DNA from: Phlebopus portentosus | Lineage: Eukaryota; Basidiomycota; Agaricomycetes; Boletales; Boletinellaceae | Direction: 5' to 3' | Assembly: GCA_037892935.1 (NCBI GenBank) | Contig: JAYXKI010000019.1 | Location: 310,001 to 374,000, forward strand | Length of the DNA stretch: 64,000 nucleotides | Shown here: one piece after another, positions 33,298 through 45,097 of the stretch | Layout of the letters: each line of letters starts with the position of its first letter | How positions within the stretch are numbered: the stretch's first letter is position 1 | Translations under genes and position numbers: made by a program | The notes under the pieces: model-generated | Told to the model about the DNA's origin: nothing | Seen by the model: only the letters and a program-made list of their open reading frames with translations | Database searches by the model: none

Positions 33298-34733
33298 ATT
33301 AAATCGCTGATCATACCTTTTTGTTCCCGCAGGATTTCGCTTCCCCCCCAACCAACTGAGGCGCTGTCGTCAACTCTCGTCGTCCATCCGTCCAATTTTG
33401 AGCGCCCTTTCTTTCCCCTCTCTTCCTCTTGATCTTCATTCCTTCCATTTGTTTCATTGCTTGCGCAGCTTCGGCCCGTAACGCCTTATGTGTTTCATTT
33501 TACCTTTGTTTTTTATCCTACCCTGCTTCGATTTTCCCGCGATCTGTCTTCCTTTCCTTTGTGGTCATTTAACAACTGCCTATTTGGGATCCGTGGGTCC
33601 CGATGACCGCAGTTTATGCGGCAGTTACCCGGGGGAAAGGGGATATCTTTGACAAACCAATTCTCGTCCGTTTTCTTGTTGATTAGGGGGTGGCTTCGGT
33701 CAGCTTGCCGGTGTTTAAACCTATTTCACCCTGGCCCCCTTTTTATCCGGCGCACACGATCAGCCACCCTTCGTTTTCTTCATGATCGTTCGCCATATCG
33801 CTTTACCCACGCATTGCTGTATTTTTTCACGTCCCTCACTTCGCTCGGAAGTTGCCACTTGTACAACAGTTTGGTCCTTCTTTCTTGTCCTTTCTTGTGT
33901 TTTTATGTTTTCTCCCGTTCTTTCTTTCTTTCGCTTTAGCTCGTGTATTCCCACCTATCCCTCCTGCCACTGCTTCACACTCACACACCCTTCAACGCAA
34001 CGCCTTTTTAACGAGATCGCTTGGCCTCATGGTCCAACTCACGCACCTCTAGCGTCACCCTCGATGCTTACGCTTCCCCGCTATTTCCTTTCTTATGCTA
34101 TGTTCTTCTTCCTTATGCTCTCTTTGCACGACTTACAGTGCCTCGCTTATATTCGTGTTCTGCATTTATATACACTGCGCCATGCGATGTTCCCCTCACT
34201 CCCGTCCCCGACCCATCCCACATCGCGTGCGCATATTCCGAATGGGCACTTAGTTTTAGCTTACCCTCTTTGTTCTTTGTGTCCCTCACTGCTTGCTTGT
34301 ATTTGAAGGGTAAGACCTTGGTACGGGCTAGCTGATGGGAAGGTCCCAACCATGAGTATGTCCGATGCTTTACTTTTTCCTTTACTTTTTTTTTTCTTAC
34401 TGCTCATCAGTTTTCTTGTTTTTTTTTCCCCTTCTGTTTTACTTTTACTTAGCTTGCTTGCCCTGCTGTAGTTGTGTCTGAGATTATCGATATGTGACTC
34501 ACTTTGGGCTATGAGTGGAATTCTGAAAAAGAAAAGAGTCTAATTTGAAGGTATATATCTGACTTTCTGTTTGTTCTGTGTGTGCTGCATTACGTAAAAT
34601 GGGGCGTGACTGATAGAAAGTAACGCGCGAATGAGTCACGCAGGGGAGGACTTCTTTTAACCGAGTCCGCAGTCACGGTTTATGAACTTACGGAGTGCTA
34701 AATATATCATGCTTGCCCTCTTCGCAGTCGTCC
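33298..34733. other. 3' flank of WOPR gene, pyrimidine-rich
   Basis: About 1.1 kb of strongly T/C-rich plus-strand DNA (33300-34450) with long C/T runs, continuing from the WOPR stop. Frames in it are artefacts of that composition. It may be a long 3' UTR. The last 280 bp would be the promoter of the Zn2Cys6 locus. Confidence 0.4.
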
Positions 34734-37700
34734 ATGACCATGTCGCACTCATTGTCTCGAAGGAGCGCGCCTGAAGGCGTCGGATCGAGAAGGAGAAAGA
34801 ACAGAGTGGACGAGAAAGAGAGCGTTGACGAGAAAGAGAGCGTTGACGAGAAAGAGAGCGTTGACGAGAAAGAGAGCGTTGACGAGAAAGAGAGCGTTGA
34901 CGTGAAACGCTCGAAAGGCCAGATCGCTTGTGCGGAGTGCCGAAGGTGCCGTGCCTTTTTTTTCGTCCGGCAGTTGGAAAAGTCTTCCGAGCGAGGAGTG
35001 CTGATGAAGCTTTTTTCTTCTTTTTTTTTTTGTATTTTAGGTTGAAGCTTAGATGCGACAAGAATGTAGGTACATATGACCGAGTTGATTCAGTTTGATC
35101 GTTCCTAAGTAGCTGGATTGTTAATTGATTTGATGTTGTTAGCTTCCGTGTAGCTCGTGCATTCGTCGTGGATGTCGAGTCATCTGTCCGAATGGTACGC
35201 TTCTTCGTGAGGTATTTGTGATGATCACTTCAGCAAACTATGGACTCTAGGTGTTCTTTCCTCCGGCCAAGGATCCGGTTATGGGAGCATATGAATTTAT
35301 TCTCTGAAGGGATGTTCAAGAGACCAATCAGATTCATCCTATCCGACACCGACGAATTGCATGCTAAAATAAGAGAGATGAGCAAACGAATTCGACAACT
35401 TGAAGATGGTCTGGCGAATTTGCAGGCAACCGTCTCTCGGGATCCGCATCCTTTATTGGATCCTGATCTTCTTGCTATCAAGCATAGTTTGAATTGTGTT
35501 AAGAGAGAGCAGAATGATGAGCCTTCGGGCGAAAATCCTGACGAGCTGGACAAGGGAGTGCTGCGCTCGTTTGAAGATTTGACTTTGGAAGAAGCCGATC
35601 TAATAAGACAGGTTTATACGCTTTGTTCCTACCGACGGTGGTGCTCATTTACTCACGTATGATTGTGCAGAACTTCCTCACTGTAAGTGTTGTTGCATCG
35701 ATTTGCCTCCTTCCCAATCTTATAGTACCAAAAGACGCAGGCCGAGGACGTCGAGCACTTCGCCATTAGCTCTCCCTTGTCCACATCAAACTTCCCAAAG
35801 AGGAACTGCAAGGGTTAATCGAATCGCGGCTCCCTTCATATGAGCGCGCATCGGCATTATGCGAGTGTTTTTTACAACACGCAGCTTGGTGGGTCCGACC
35901 CATTCAGCGCGACCAGATCTGGGAGGAACTATTATCGAGCGCGTACAAGGAGCGTCGCGGCCGTACATTGAGAAGAGACGAGAGAGAAATGGCGCGAAAC
36001 CGCGAGAAGATGAACCCTCACGACCTTGTTGATGGTATTCGCCGTCGGCGCTGCGGGGTACTTCACGCTCAGTCCGAGCAGCGAAGAAGCGGAGTTATAC
36101 TTCCAGCTTGCCAACATGGCTCTGGTATTAAGGTCCGTCCTGGACGCTTCAACTGTTTCTGCCGTCCAGGTAGTCTGTCTCATGGCCGTGTACGATCTGA
36201 TTTCTTGGAGAGAACCGACGCTTCATCCAGCATTCCGGACTGTTACGTTTGGGATGTCTCTTGCTATCAGTGTCCGTTGTTATAATCTTATACCTTCCGT
36301 AACGTATACTGATCAATGCTCCTAGATTGCATTGCGTGAGTTGGTCGGAATAACATACAAATATTCCCGAGGAATGTTTATTCTGGAAAAGACAGGGATC
36401 CTACTCATTGGAATTTTGAGCCGAAGATGATTCAACGTCGAAGAACGGTGTTTTGAGAGTTAAGGCAGATGGACGCGTGGAACGTTGAGGATTTCGTGGC
36501 TCTCTGTATCAAGACAGGCAAACTAACTTGAACACATTTTCTCAGAGTTTAGGATCGGGAGACCTGCGGCTGTCCATCCTGATGACGTTGACTGTGAACT
36601 ACCAATCGACACGGATGCTACACTGGGTGAAAATGGTGTGGAGATGCCCATCGGTGAGGAGAAAGTCACGAGGCATTTGAAATATTTCCGAGCTGATCTG
36701 ACCGCTGCTAGTCTGGTGCTGGAAGCGCTTGTACCTTCGGGATGTAATGCTCGATATCGTTCACAAGCTCAGCTCGGTAAAACCATTGAAATACTCGGAA
36801 ATCGTCGAACTAGATGCGAAAGTCCGCGAATTTGATCCACGTAGCATGGCTCACCAGATTGTCAAAGCAATTGGAGCTGATACCCATATTGGCATTGATG
36901 GCGTACGCGTCTATTTCCAGAAGTGTGTACTCAGTTTGATGAAGGACATGCGTATGCTTGTTCTCAGCAACGTGAACTGTACTTTCGCTAACCTTTTGTC
37001 TCAGCTCTTCAACTCCTGCACCGTAACTTCTTCGCACGGGCATTACTGGAGAATCTGAAGAATACACTACAGAGCTCGTTCGCTGCTTCGTTCTGATCAT
37101 GTTACAACAGTGCGATTTCTATTCTGCGCGTCGTGCGCGAACACTTTAATGCCCTTTCACACGTAATGGTTCGGTATTGCTCTACGTGAGCGCATTCGTT
37201 GACTTCCACGGTATGCAATCGCTTACTCTCAATCGCTCTGATTATAAATGAACGATCATTGTCATTGAAGGTCATACTTGGATCTGTAGCCTCCCGTGCG
37301 CCATCTTTGGAGCTTGCACCACGCGCTTATGTCGATCTGGTTCTGTCAATAAACATTTTTATGAAGGCGCGGGCACATCCGTTCATACAAGCAGCTCTAG
37401 TAAGTTACAGTTTACCTCTCGAAATCACTGGCGTATCTTCTTTGAATTCTTATTGATTAATCTTGACACTGGCGGCCAGGGATGCTGCGCCTTCGTGAGA
37501 GAGCGTGTCGCAACTTTACTTGAAGTCGGCAAGGACCCGGATAAGTTTATGAAGGAACTGGGGATCGTTACCGCGCCATTAGGGCGAGGTGCGAATGAAC
37601 AGGAAGCTGTCGGGCGAGAAGCATGCGACGGTGCGTGGAATAATTGTAGTGAGATTTTTGCAACTCAAGAGTAAACTCCTATGCCTCAGTGGCTGCTCGC

Positions 37701-38336
37701 GGAATCGCGTCTGGAGATTGCGCAGCAGCTTCTATTCCAGGCTTTCCGTCGACAAGCATCGCAGGCGACCAAGGCTCGGGTTTCTCTGACCGTCCGATTC
37801 CTTTAACTCTTGCTTCATATTTACTTGTAAGTAGCAGCGATGCGACGATTTCAGCCAGTCAACCCGTTTTCCGCGAGGATAGTTCGCTAAAACTCGGTCC
37901 CCAACCGTCCACCTTCCCATTTGACTTCGGCAGCAATACGCAGGAATTCGATACTCAGTGGGACAATCGAGTTTTGCAGTCCCTGGATGATATTTTATCC
38001 CCCGGCGCTATTTATTCACTTCCCTTTTCTGATATCATGGGTCTTGGGCATGTTGTCCCTGGTGACACGTCTCAGACTTGTTTCGATGAGAACGCAAATG
38101 AAGACGGACATGTAGAACGGAGAGGTATTACGGGATTCTCGACGTCTATGCAGAAACCGGACTTTACGACACTCGTGTCCATGTCAATAGACAGCAGTGA
38201 TTCCTCTAGCAATACTCCAAATGTCCAACAGGATGTGCGAGGGTTGGCCAGCCGCATGGCAAATGGAAATAGCGTAATTGCAACAGCTTCGAATCCCGAG
38301 CTTATCGATCTGACGACGTTGGGGTACTCTGATTAA
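34734..38336 (+). pseudogene. Zn2Cys6 fungal transcription factor, apparently inactivated
   Basis: From ATG 34734 the product begins with a Ser/Arg stretch, then five exact DEKESV-type repeats. The zinc cluster is spread over three exons and is perfect: CAECRRLKLRCDKN plus PCSSCIRRGCRVICPNG (C-x2-C-x6-C-x5-C-x2-C-x6-C). A coiled coil follows (DELHAKIREMSKRIRQLEDG), then fungal_trans domain remains: FQLANMALVLRSVL, KMIQRRRTVF-stop-ELRQMDAW, FRIGRPAAVHPDDVDCELP, LKYSEIVELDAKVREFDP and SLELAPRAYVDLVLSINIF. The tail ends at 38336. The usual FWEL has TGG changed to TGA near 36447, a frame change is needed near 36715, and another TGA interrupts SFAASF near 37096. Unless these are sequence errors the gene is dead. 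Confidence 0.7.
34806..34913 (+). repeat. 18-bp coding minisatellite
   Basis: Five copies of an 18-bp unit (GTTGACGAGAAAGAGAGC) followed by a degenerate sixth, encoding (VDEKES)5 VDVKRS just before the zinc cluster. The later copies are identical in DNA, so the array is young. Confidence 0.9.
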
Positions 38337-40234
38337 ACGGCGGACGCACCTGATGCTTATGCAGGACAGTTGCCTTCTGAAAGGCAGCTAGAGATGATGT
38401 TACGATCGTGCGGGTGCGCAGATACGAACAGATAACCTATTTTAACCTATAACAACATGTACTCGAATGCCCCAGACGCTTGACTGGTAATTCCCAGGAT
38501 GCGAGGGTTGGAGAAATGTTTCGTTCTCGCTATACCAGACCCCTGTCAGATGGATTACATTTTAGCAAGGGACCATCTCACATTTTTTGCTTCAGTAAGT
38601 ACAGATGCAATTGGAATACGCAAAATCACTGGAGGCGTAGAAAGTAGTTATTGAAGCCCTCCATTTTTCCTGGTGAACGCTAGAATCCCATGCAAGGGTA
38701 TAAATCAAGACGTCCCTCGTTAGACGGTCCTGGTGGCCATTGAGAAGAATGGACGCTGGGGACGAGAGGAATCAAGGTCTCACTGAGCCGGGATATTACA
38801 TAACGAGACAGGCACAAAGTCGACAGCGGTATCAATGCTCAGACAGGGGTAGGTTTTGGTAGATTCCTTGTACATAGCTCACATGCGCTGCTTCGCCTCG
38901 TGCTCCAGGGCAAAGCAGCAAACGTTGCAGTAAGAGATCTGTAAACCAACCAACCCCTTTGTTCTAGCGCATGTCGATCTCGGCTAGATAACATTAGATA
39001 TCGATAATATAGATATGTAGAGATTTCCGTCTATTTCCGTCCGTAACTTCTAGAGGTCGAGAAAACGTTAGCGTACACAAGTGTATTTCTTGGAATCTAC
39101 TCGAGGACGGAAAATAACGATAGATGAGCGCTAGGTCCTGTTACCAGCCGCTCGAACGTTCGTTGCTATTCGCAGTCGTCATCCTGTGCGACCATCATTG
39201 ATCGTATACGATCCATGGGTTAAACATGATTTCTGCTAGGCGACACACATACATTGAGAACGGAAGAGTTTTACAATGCGCCACGTTGGCCGAGATGAGG
39301 GACTTATGTCTCGATTTGCGAGATACGAAATTGCAGTCTCAAAATCAGAGGGATCAAGAGAGGCTTACGTATTTTCATTGGACTGCAGTCAGCATCGATG
39401 GCTCTAGGATGTTCAATTGTTCCTGAAGCTAAGGACAGACGACTAGTATTATTCTGACCTAGATTTTATTGCAGCATATTGCATGAAAGGACGTTTCGGG
39501 ATCCGCCGAAATCTATTGATGACTCAGACGGAAGTGTATGTATGCTTCGGCCACCGGCTTTCGCCTCTATTCCTTCTCCTTCCCTCATGAAAAACTTCTC
39601 CGTTCATAAAGTATCAAATTTTTTCTCGTGACAGAGGACCAGAGTTTCTAACCCGCGCTGGGTTGAGAGTATTTATAGTTTCCTAGTCATGGAATTCATG
39701 GGTCTCTGTATGGGAAAGATGTGGTATGGCCGATCACGGAGACACGGAGACAATGTCTCGGGTGAACGGTATCCAAAATCAAGATCAGCTAGATAAGTTT
39801 CATTGGACACCTGCCTGTGGATAGAGGCAGTGAGCGGTACTTTACTGGTGCCCTTGCTTGCTCTTCGACCGAGTCGACGAGTCCATGCCGTCGATCTCCG
39901 AGAGCCCGTTACACGGGGCAGCCCCTACTTCATATTCAGTACCTTCGCGGAGCATTTGGTTACAAATTTGTCCTGGTCCTCCCACTTAGCGTGCCATGTC
40001 ATATGCACTCTGAATCCAATTTTCTCTTCCTTCATCTCTTCCTTTCATCATCTATTGCCCCCGCGACGAGCTTATCACCTTCACTGAGCTGATCAACGTT
40101 GTAAATAGCCATTAGATCAGTCTGGACGAGCGCTCGCGCTGACCGCTGTTGGAGAGAAGCCCGAGGGCTGTGTTTAGAAGGACTTGGTATCTGCTTGAAC
40201 TCAAGCAAGAGAGGAACTGGGCATCAAGCGGGCC
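38337..40234. other. Gene-free 1.9-kb stretch
   Basis: Only short frames on both strands, none with a motif I recognise. I cannot assign it. Confidence 0.4.
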
Positions 40235-42338
40235 ATGAGCACAGGCAACTTAGGTGCGACGCACATCGTTGCTGCAGTCGAGAGCGACGATGCGGCCGCT
40301 CTTCAGGAATATATTACCATATTGCGCAACGTCGACATTGCGAAGGTGAGATTTCTTTTCTCAGAGTTGCGAAGTCTTCTGATAGCGTCGTAAACCCACA
40401 GTATACCCTAGGTACGTCTCTTGGTTGCTTCATGCTCAAAGCTCATCATATTCAACGCACGATTTCAGTCGCGACATTTATGCTATTTGTATGTACCCAG
40501 CACTGACAAGATCCATGCAATGTTTTTGATAATTGCCTCGATCGTAAATTTTAGGTATATGACTGGTTTCTCACATTAGACGAAGAAGTCTTCCTTGTGT
40601 GGCCTTCGCGTTTTGGCCTGCCAAAAGTCCTCTTTTTCCTGAACCGCTACTTCCCTTTTATCGACCTTGCTTTTCTTACATACGGTAAGCTGGTTGTTGG
40701 TATACTGGAATTAGGACTCATTTTGCATTTAGTACAAATGGCTGGATCCGATCCTTCGGTAAGTGTCGTGGGCCGCGTCTCCAAGGCGGCTTTAAGAGGA
40801 TTTTGGCTTTTTCTCACATTTTGCGCCTTTCAGTTATGTGTCACATTATTCCAAACGCTAGGAGGTCAGTAGACATTGAAGGGTCATTGTAGCGTTCTAA
40901 CTGGTATTTCGAATAAATTAGGAACGATGGCATTTGGATTTGTGATTGCACAACGCAAGTTTTTTTCTGATCCCCAACTTCAATAACTCTCTAAGATTTC
41001 TCTAGTCGTCCTTTCCATGCGAACTTGGGCAATCTGGGCTCGAAGAAAGTGGGTGACCATCCTCCTGGCCACTTTGCTTCTGGTGCGCTACTTTCGTTCG
41101 CTGCTATACGAACCTAAGTACACAGATTGATCTTTTAGGGCGCGCTTGGTGTGGATGTTTTCGTTCTCCATCGATATCTCGGAGGCGTCTCCTGTAGGTG
41201 GTATATCAACGTTTCTCTTGTCTTTTCACTGACTCGGGATTGCTCTTTGGGGTTATTTGCGGAACGCAGACTCTCCGCTAGGGCCTATCGAGTCGGTATT
41301 CCAGGGCTGCCCGTTACATTTTGACAATCGCTTTGTATTTATCGACTTCGTGCTCATAATGATCATCGAGTCAATCATGCTTGTGCTGCTTGTCGTGAAG
41401 GCGCTTGAGCACTGTGAGTGAGATCATACTGTCTGCATCCAGTGATTCTTGTTGATGTACTTCTATTGCTGATAGTCAAGCACTCGCGCAGCACGCTTAT
41501 GGTACAAATGTTCAAAGATGGAGTTATTTATTTCATATTTATCTTGAGTGAGTCGACTTCCGCCGATGTTGCAATGCTGGTCTGTCTATTTGCAAGCGCA
41601 GGTGCAAGCATGCTGACAGCACGCCAAATAGTTACATCCATCGCGAACGTCATTGTGATTATCACGGCTCCAGTACGTACTGAATTTGCGAAGCTCGTGT
41701 CAACCTCGTAGAATGATTCGGCTTCTGCCTTTACAGATCGAGCTGCATAACTTCCTGATTATGTGCGTTATTCGTCTCTTCCATTAATTGACGCTTCGAC
41801 TGACATTGTCTTATCTGGTTTCGTTGTCATTCCCAATAGAACCCAGAGAATCCTGCACAGCATATTCTGCTCCCGCGTGCTATTACATATCCGAGGGGCA
41901 TACACGAACACCGCATCCTCATCGACGACAACAGGTGACTCGCAGCATCACATTCAAAGTGGGGGAAACTACGCGTTCCGGCGACAAACCATTTCGGTGA
42001 TTGACTTTTCGACCGGGACGGGTTATGGTTACGGCTACAGCGGAATTGGCAGGAGAGGTCTAAGGAGGGATACTGATACCTTCGAGCTGACGAGTGTCGA
42101 GGTGCAGAGTCCAACTAGTCCCACTGACTGTGGCGATGAAGCTCCTGTGATCAAAGGATGGGGTCTCGGCCAGGGGTACGACTGTACTCCACTACCTGCG
42201 TCCACTGTTTCGGATGATAGTGCGAAATATCGGGAGTGGGAGGACTTGCCAGAGCTGGAGAGCGCGAGCAATAGAGACAGGAGGAGGGAAAGAGCTGTGT
42301 TCCAAGGGAACATCAGAGATCTACATATTGCGTTTTGA
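40235..42338 (+). CDS. DUF6533 seven-helix membrane protein (copy 1, intact)
   Basis: Start ATG 40235 gives a short acidic N-terminus with EYITILRNVDIAK. The next exons carry SVATFMLF joined to VYDWFLTLDEEVFLVWPSRF, the DUF6533 signature, followed by FFLNRYFPFIDLAF. Further exons down to 41760 encode five or so hydrophobic helices, each split by introns of about 50-60 nt. The C-terminus (41830-42338) is cytoplasmic and reads RILHSIFCSRVLLHIRGAY, then a Ser/Gly/Tyr-rich tail ending at 42338. Members of this family are numerous in mushroom genomes; no function is established. It is the most divergent of the five copies here: its tail lacks the GTSY/SRTVSE string shared by the others. Confidence 0.75.
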
Positions 42339-42724
42339 TTATATTGTTGCTTCTTTGGGGATGATCTGGACTCGTACGTTATGGGCCGGTGCGGGATGGG
42401 ATGAAACTGGCGGAACTGTGCGGTACCTCCTAAAATGTCATAAGCAGGGAAAAATGAAGGCACTCGTTCGTCCGAGTCCCTTCTTGTATTTAATGATTTA
42501 TGGAATTCTTTATGTCTGGTATTAGTAGATGAGCTTTGTCAGTACTTGGCTTTAAGTCTTTATATCCTAAATCTCGATAATCCATTGAATTGACCTTCCT
42601 GCGAGGCAAAACTATGGTTTTCGATATAGTCTTTTATTTGGTTACCTGAATCTAAAGTGCTACCTATTTTTTGATTTTATATCCGCGCCGTAAATATGAG
42701 TCATCACTTCAGAAAGAAGGCAGA
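42339..42724. other. Convergent intergenic region
   Basis: 3' flanks of the DUF6533 gene and of the ornithine carbamoyltransferase locus. Nothing recognised. Confidence 0.45.
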
Positions 42725-43210
42725 TCACGCCGACTCTTTGTCCTCTGACGTTCCGAGTTCACTTGAGGGCGTGTACTGCACCTTCTGCGCCTCCGCCGTC
42801 CTATTCATATTCTCCCGGAGCTGCTTCGAGGCTTCGACCTCCCTCTCAACAGAAGAAAGGAGTTCTTCTCCAGTTACCCCATTCCCTTCACCATCCTTCT
42901 GAGGTCCACTTGCGCTGCCTCCGGCCTGGGGCTTCTTGTCATTAGTCTTGGGTCTGTACGGAAGGACTTGTAGGGTGATCTTTCCCTGTTTGCGTATGGT
43001 ATTCAGAGCCCTAGCTACATCCGACGCTTGCTGATCACTCAATCCGAGTTTTAAGCGCATCTCGGCGTCGAGTTTTGAGGGGATTCGGAGGACGGGAACG
43101 GAGAGGTTTTCTGGGAGGCTCTGCCCTGCGCCTTGTTGGAGTGATGAAGGCTGGTAGACGCCTCGGGGTCTGCCGTGCGGGAGGGCTTTGAAGGAGCTGC
43201 CGCCGAACAT
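42725..43210 (-). CDS. Last exon of the OTC gene or a separate small protein
   Basis: A 161-residue frame beginning MFGGSSFKALPHGRPRGVYQ. Its middle looks folded (SKLDAEMRLKLGLSDQQASD then VARALNTIRKQGKITLQVLP) and its tail is acidic. I do not recognise the family. The ATG lies only 55 bp after the stop that an unspliced OTC reading would use. A 54-nt intron (43215-43268, GTAAAT donor and TTCCAG acceptor on the minus strand) would join OTC ...TIMALF to HLMFGGSSFK in frame and prolong the hydrophobic last helix of OTC. I think splicing into OTC is slightly more likely than a separate gene, which would have no room for a promoter. Confidence 0.5.
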   Translation of the reverse strand: MFGGSSFKALPHGRPRGVYQPSSLQQGAGQSLPENLSVPVLRIPSKLDAEMRLKLGLSDQQASDVARALNTIRKQGKITLQVLPYRPKTNDKKPQAGGSASGPQKDGEGNGVTGEELLSSVEREVEASKQLRENMNRTAEAQKVQYTPSSELGTSEDKESA

Positions 43211-43264
43211 TAAGCTGGAACAGGGTATCAGCGTTCAGAATATTGTAGACTGATAGATAGGGAT

Positions 43265-44560
43265 TTACTGGAAGAGTGCCATGATCGTCCACTTGCGATT
43301 GTCTGCCTCTCGGAAGACTAGCGAGCGTGGTCCGTAGAATACCTTCGAAACAAAATTACGCGTCAGCTCCTCCATCTAGTCCATATGAATTAAGAAACAG
43401 ACCTCATCGTCGACCTCATGGCTTTTCCTCGGCAAACAGTGCATGAACTTCCAACTCTCCTTCGCAGCCTCGCACAACTCCTCAGTGACCTGATATCCCT
43501 GGAAATCCTTTACGCGCTGTTCGTACTCAGCCTCCTGACCCATGCTGATCCACGTGTCGGTAAAAACCACGTCTGCTCCCTTGACTGCTTCGCGCGGGTC
43601 CGCAGTCCACTCAATATCCTTGTCGCATCCGAGTTCTACGACCTTATCCCAGACGGCTGTTGGCGCACGGTACCGAGGATCTGGGGGAGAGGCAACCTGG
43701 AGTTTGTGTCCGAGACGAGGATAGGTGACAAGCATGTCGTGCAGAACATTGGCACTGTCACCGACGTAGGCGATCGTTAGAGGACGGAGGCTGCGACGCG
43801 CCCGGGCAACACGGTGTTGAGCAGCAGCTGCGTTGGACGGTTTCTCTGAAGCGCCGGCCTCAGTTTGCTGCTGCTCGTTGGATGCTTCGGACGTTTCAGG
43901 AGCAGGTGTTTGAGAAGCATTTTCAGTGGAAGATGAAGAAGAATATGGGATGGAATACGGGTTGGGTGCAGGATCAGCCTCCTCTTGGAGTGACTTTTCT
44001 TCCATCAGGGTCTGGAGATCGGCTAACACCTGCGTAGGATGCCATAGTGAGGATAGTGCATTAATTACCGGTACCTCAGCATACTTTGCAAGCTCCTATG
44101 TGTTCATATATTTAGCGACAGAAAACATCCTCCAGTTGAGATAGCATACCTCGATTTCGCTATGATCACCAACACGTGCAAAAATACCCTGGCACATCCC
44201 ACTCAAAATCCTGGCCGTATCTCGCGCACTCTCGTTCACACCAAGCTGAACATCATCTTTCCCCAAGAATATCGCTTGTCCACCGAGGAGCTGAGCAGCG
44301 GTCTCTGCAGAAACACGTGTTCGTGTGCTGCGTTTCGAAAACAGCAGCGCGATGCTCATATTACGAAGCGTTTGGGGAGGAGCACTTAGTTTTGTCGGAT
44401 TTGTTTCAGATTCTTTCCATGCTGCCTCGCGCAGAGTCGGTCCTGCTGGCGGAAGGACGCGCCTGGATGCTGTTTTCAGGCGTCGGGCGACCCCAATGAC
44501 TTGTTTTATTTGGCCCGGCGAGAGGTCCGCCAGAGTCATAAGCTGATTTGGTAGCGACAT
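43265..44560 (-). CDS. OTC: Ornithine carbamoyltransferase
   Basis: Arginine-pathway enzyme that joins carbamoyl phosphate and ornithine to give citrulline. ATG 44560 starts [18 protein letters not shown]. The carbamoyl phosphate motif is [12 protein letters not shown]; then come [20 protein letters not shown], the [15 protein letters not shown] block, [29 protein letters not shown] and the ornithine-side HCLPR. All catalytic residues expected by eye are present. Two features are odd. A Ser/Glu/Gln-rich insert of about 65 residues sits between [11 protein letters not shown] and LTIAYVGD, where other enzymes have a short loop. The chosen start leaves no mitochondrial presequence, although filamentous fungi usually import this enzyme. 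The last codons could be spliced to the exon at 42725-43210. Divergently transcribed from the HNH gene. Confidence 0.93.
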
Positions 44561-44722
44561 ACTAATTGCGATTTTCTCTTCGAGCAGAAGGGAGAAGCGA
44601 TGAAAAAGAAATGCAAGCTCGAGGCGAGAGAAAAAAATCTAGTGAGCGGTCACGTGGAGCGTGAGTCGATTAACTTGATGACGTTATCATTGTTGATTGA
44701 ACTCACATACGTTGACTATTAC

Positions 44723-44730
44723 ATACCAAC
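44723..44730. repeat. Left 8-bp target duplication (ATACCAAC)
   Basis: ATACCAAC at 44723-44730 is repeated exactly at 45076-45083, directly at the other edge of the element. Confidence 0.9.
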
Positions 44731-45075
44731 TAGTGTAGGAGAGAAAACCTCCACGACCAGTTGACAACAGGGTTAATCACAAGTGGTTAACTTCGAGGCG
44801 AGTTGGCAGCGGTTAGCAACAAGTAAGTTGCAAACAGCTGTGAACGTCATACTATATTTGGTGATTTGTAATCAAATGGATGACTAATCCACAGTCCCTT
44901 TCTAGGCAAACAGACATTTGTGGGGCCACATAGCTTGGTACGAAAATTTTCTTTATTGTATGCGCTTACTAATAATAACATTACAGATCGGACAGTTTCC
45001 ACTTTGCCACACCCCCTCTTCCGACCTCCGAGTTGACAACTGGTAGCAATCATTTGAGTTTCCTCTCGTACACTA
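44731..45075 (+). mobile_element. 345-bp hAT-type MITE, copy 1
   Basis: Terminal inverted repeats TAGTGTAGGAGAG and, at the right end in reverse complement, TAGTGTACGAGAG. Exact 8-bp target duplication, the hAT hallmark. Subterminal parts repeat GTTGACAAC-like strings, likely transposase-binding sites. No coding capacity. The same family occurs inverted at 47178-47619; copy 1 lacks about 100 bp of internal sequence present there. It fills most of the promoter between the OTC start (44560) and the HNH start (45098), leaving under 200 bp of native spacer. Confidence 0.92.
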
Positions 45076-45097
45076 ATACCAACAACTCACTGGAAAT

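Noticed and set aside
33616..34335. Hydrophobic frames after the WOPR gene that look like membrane proteins
   Set aside because: The Phe/Leu/Ser-rich composition follows from the pyrimidine-rich DNA, and neighbouring frames look the same.
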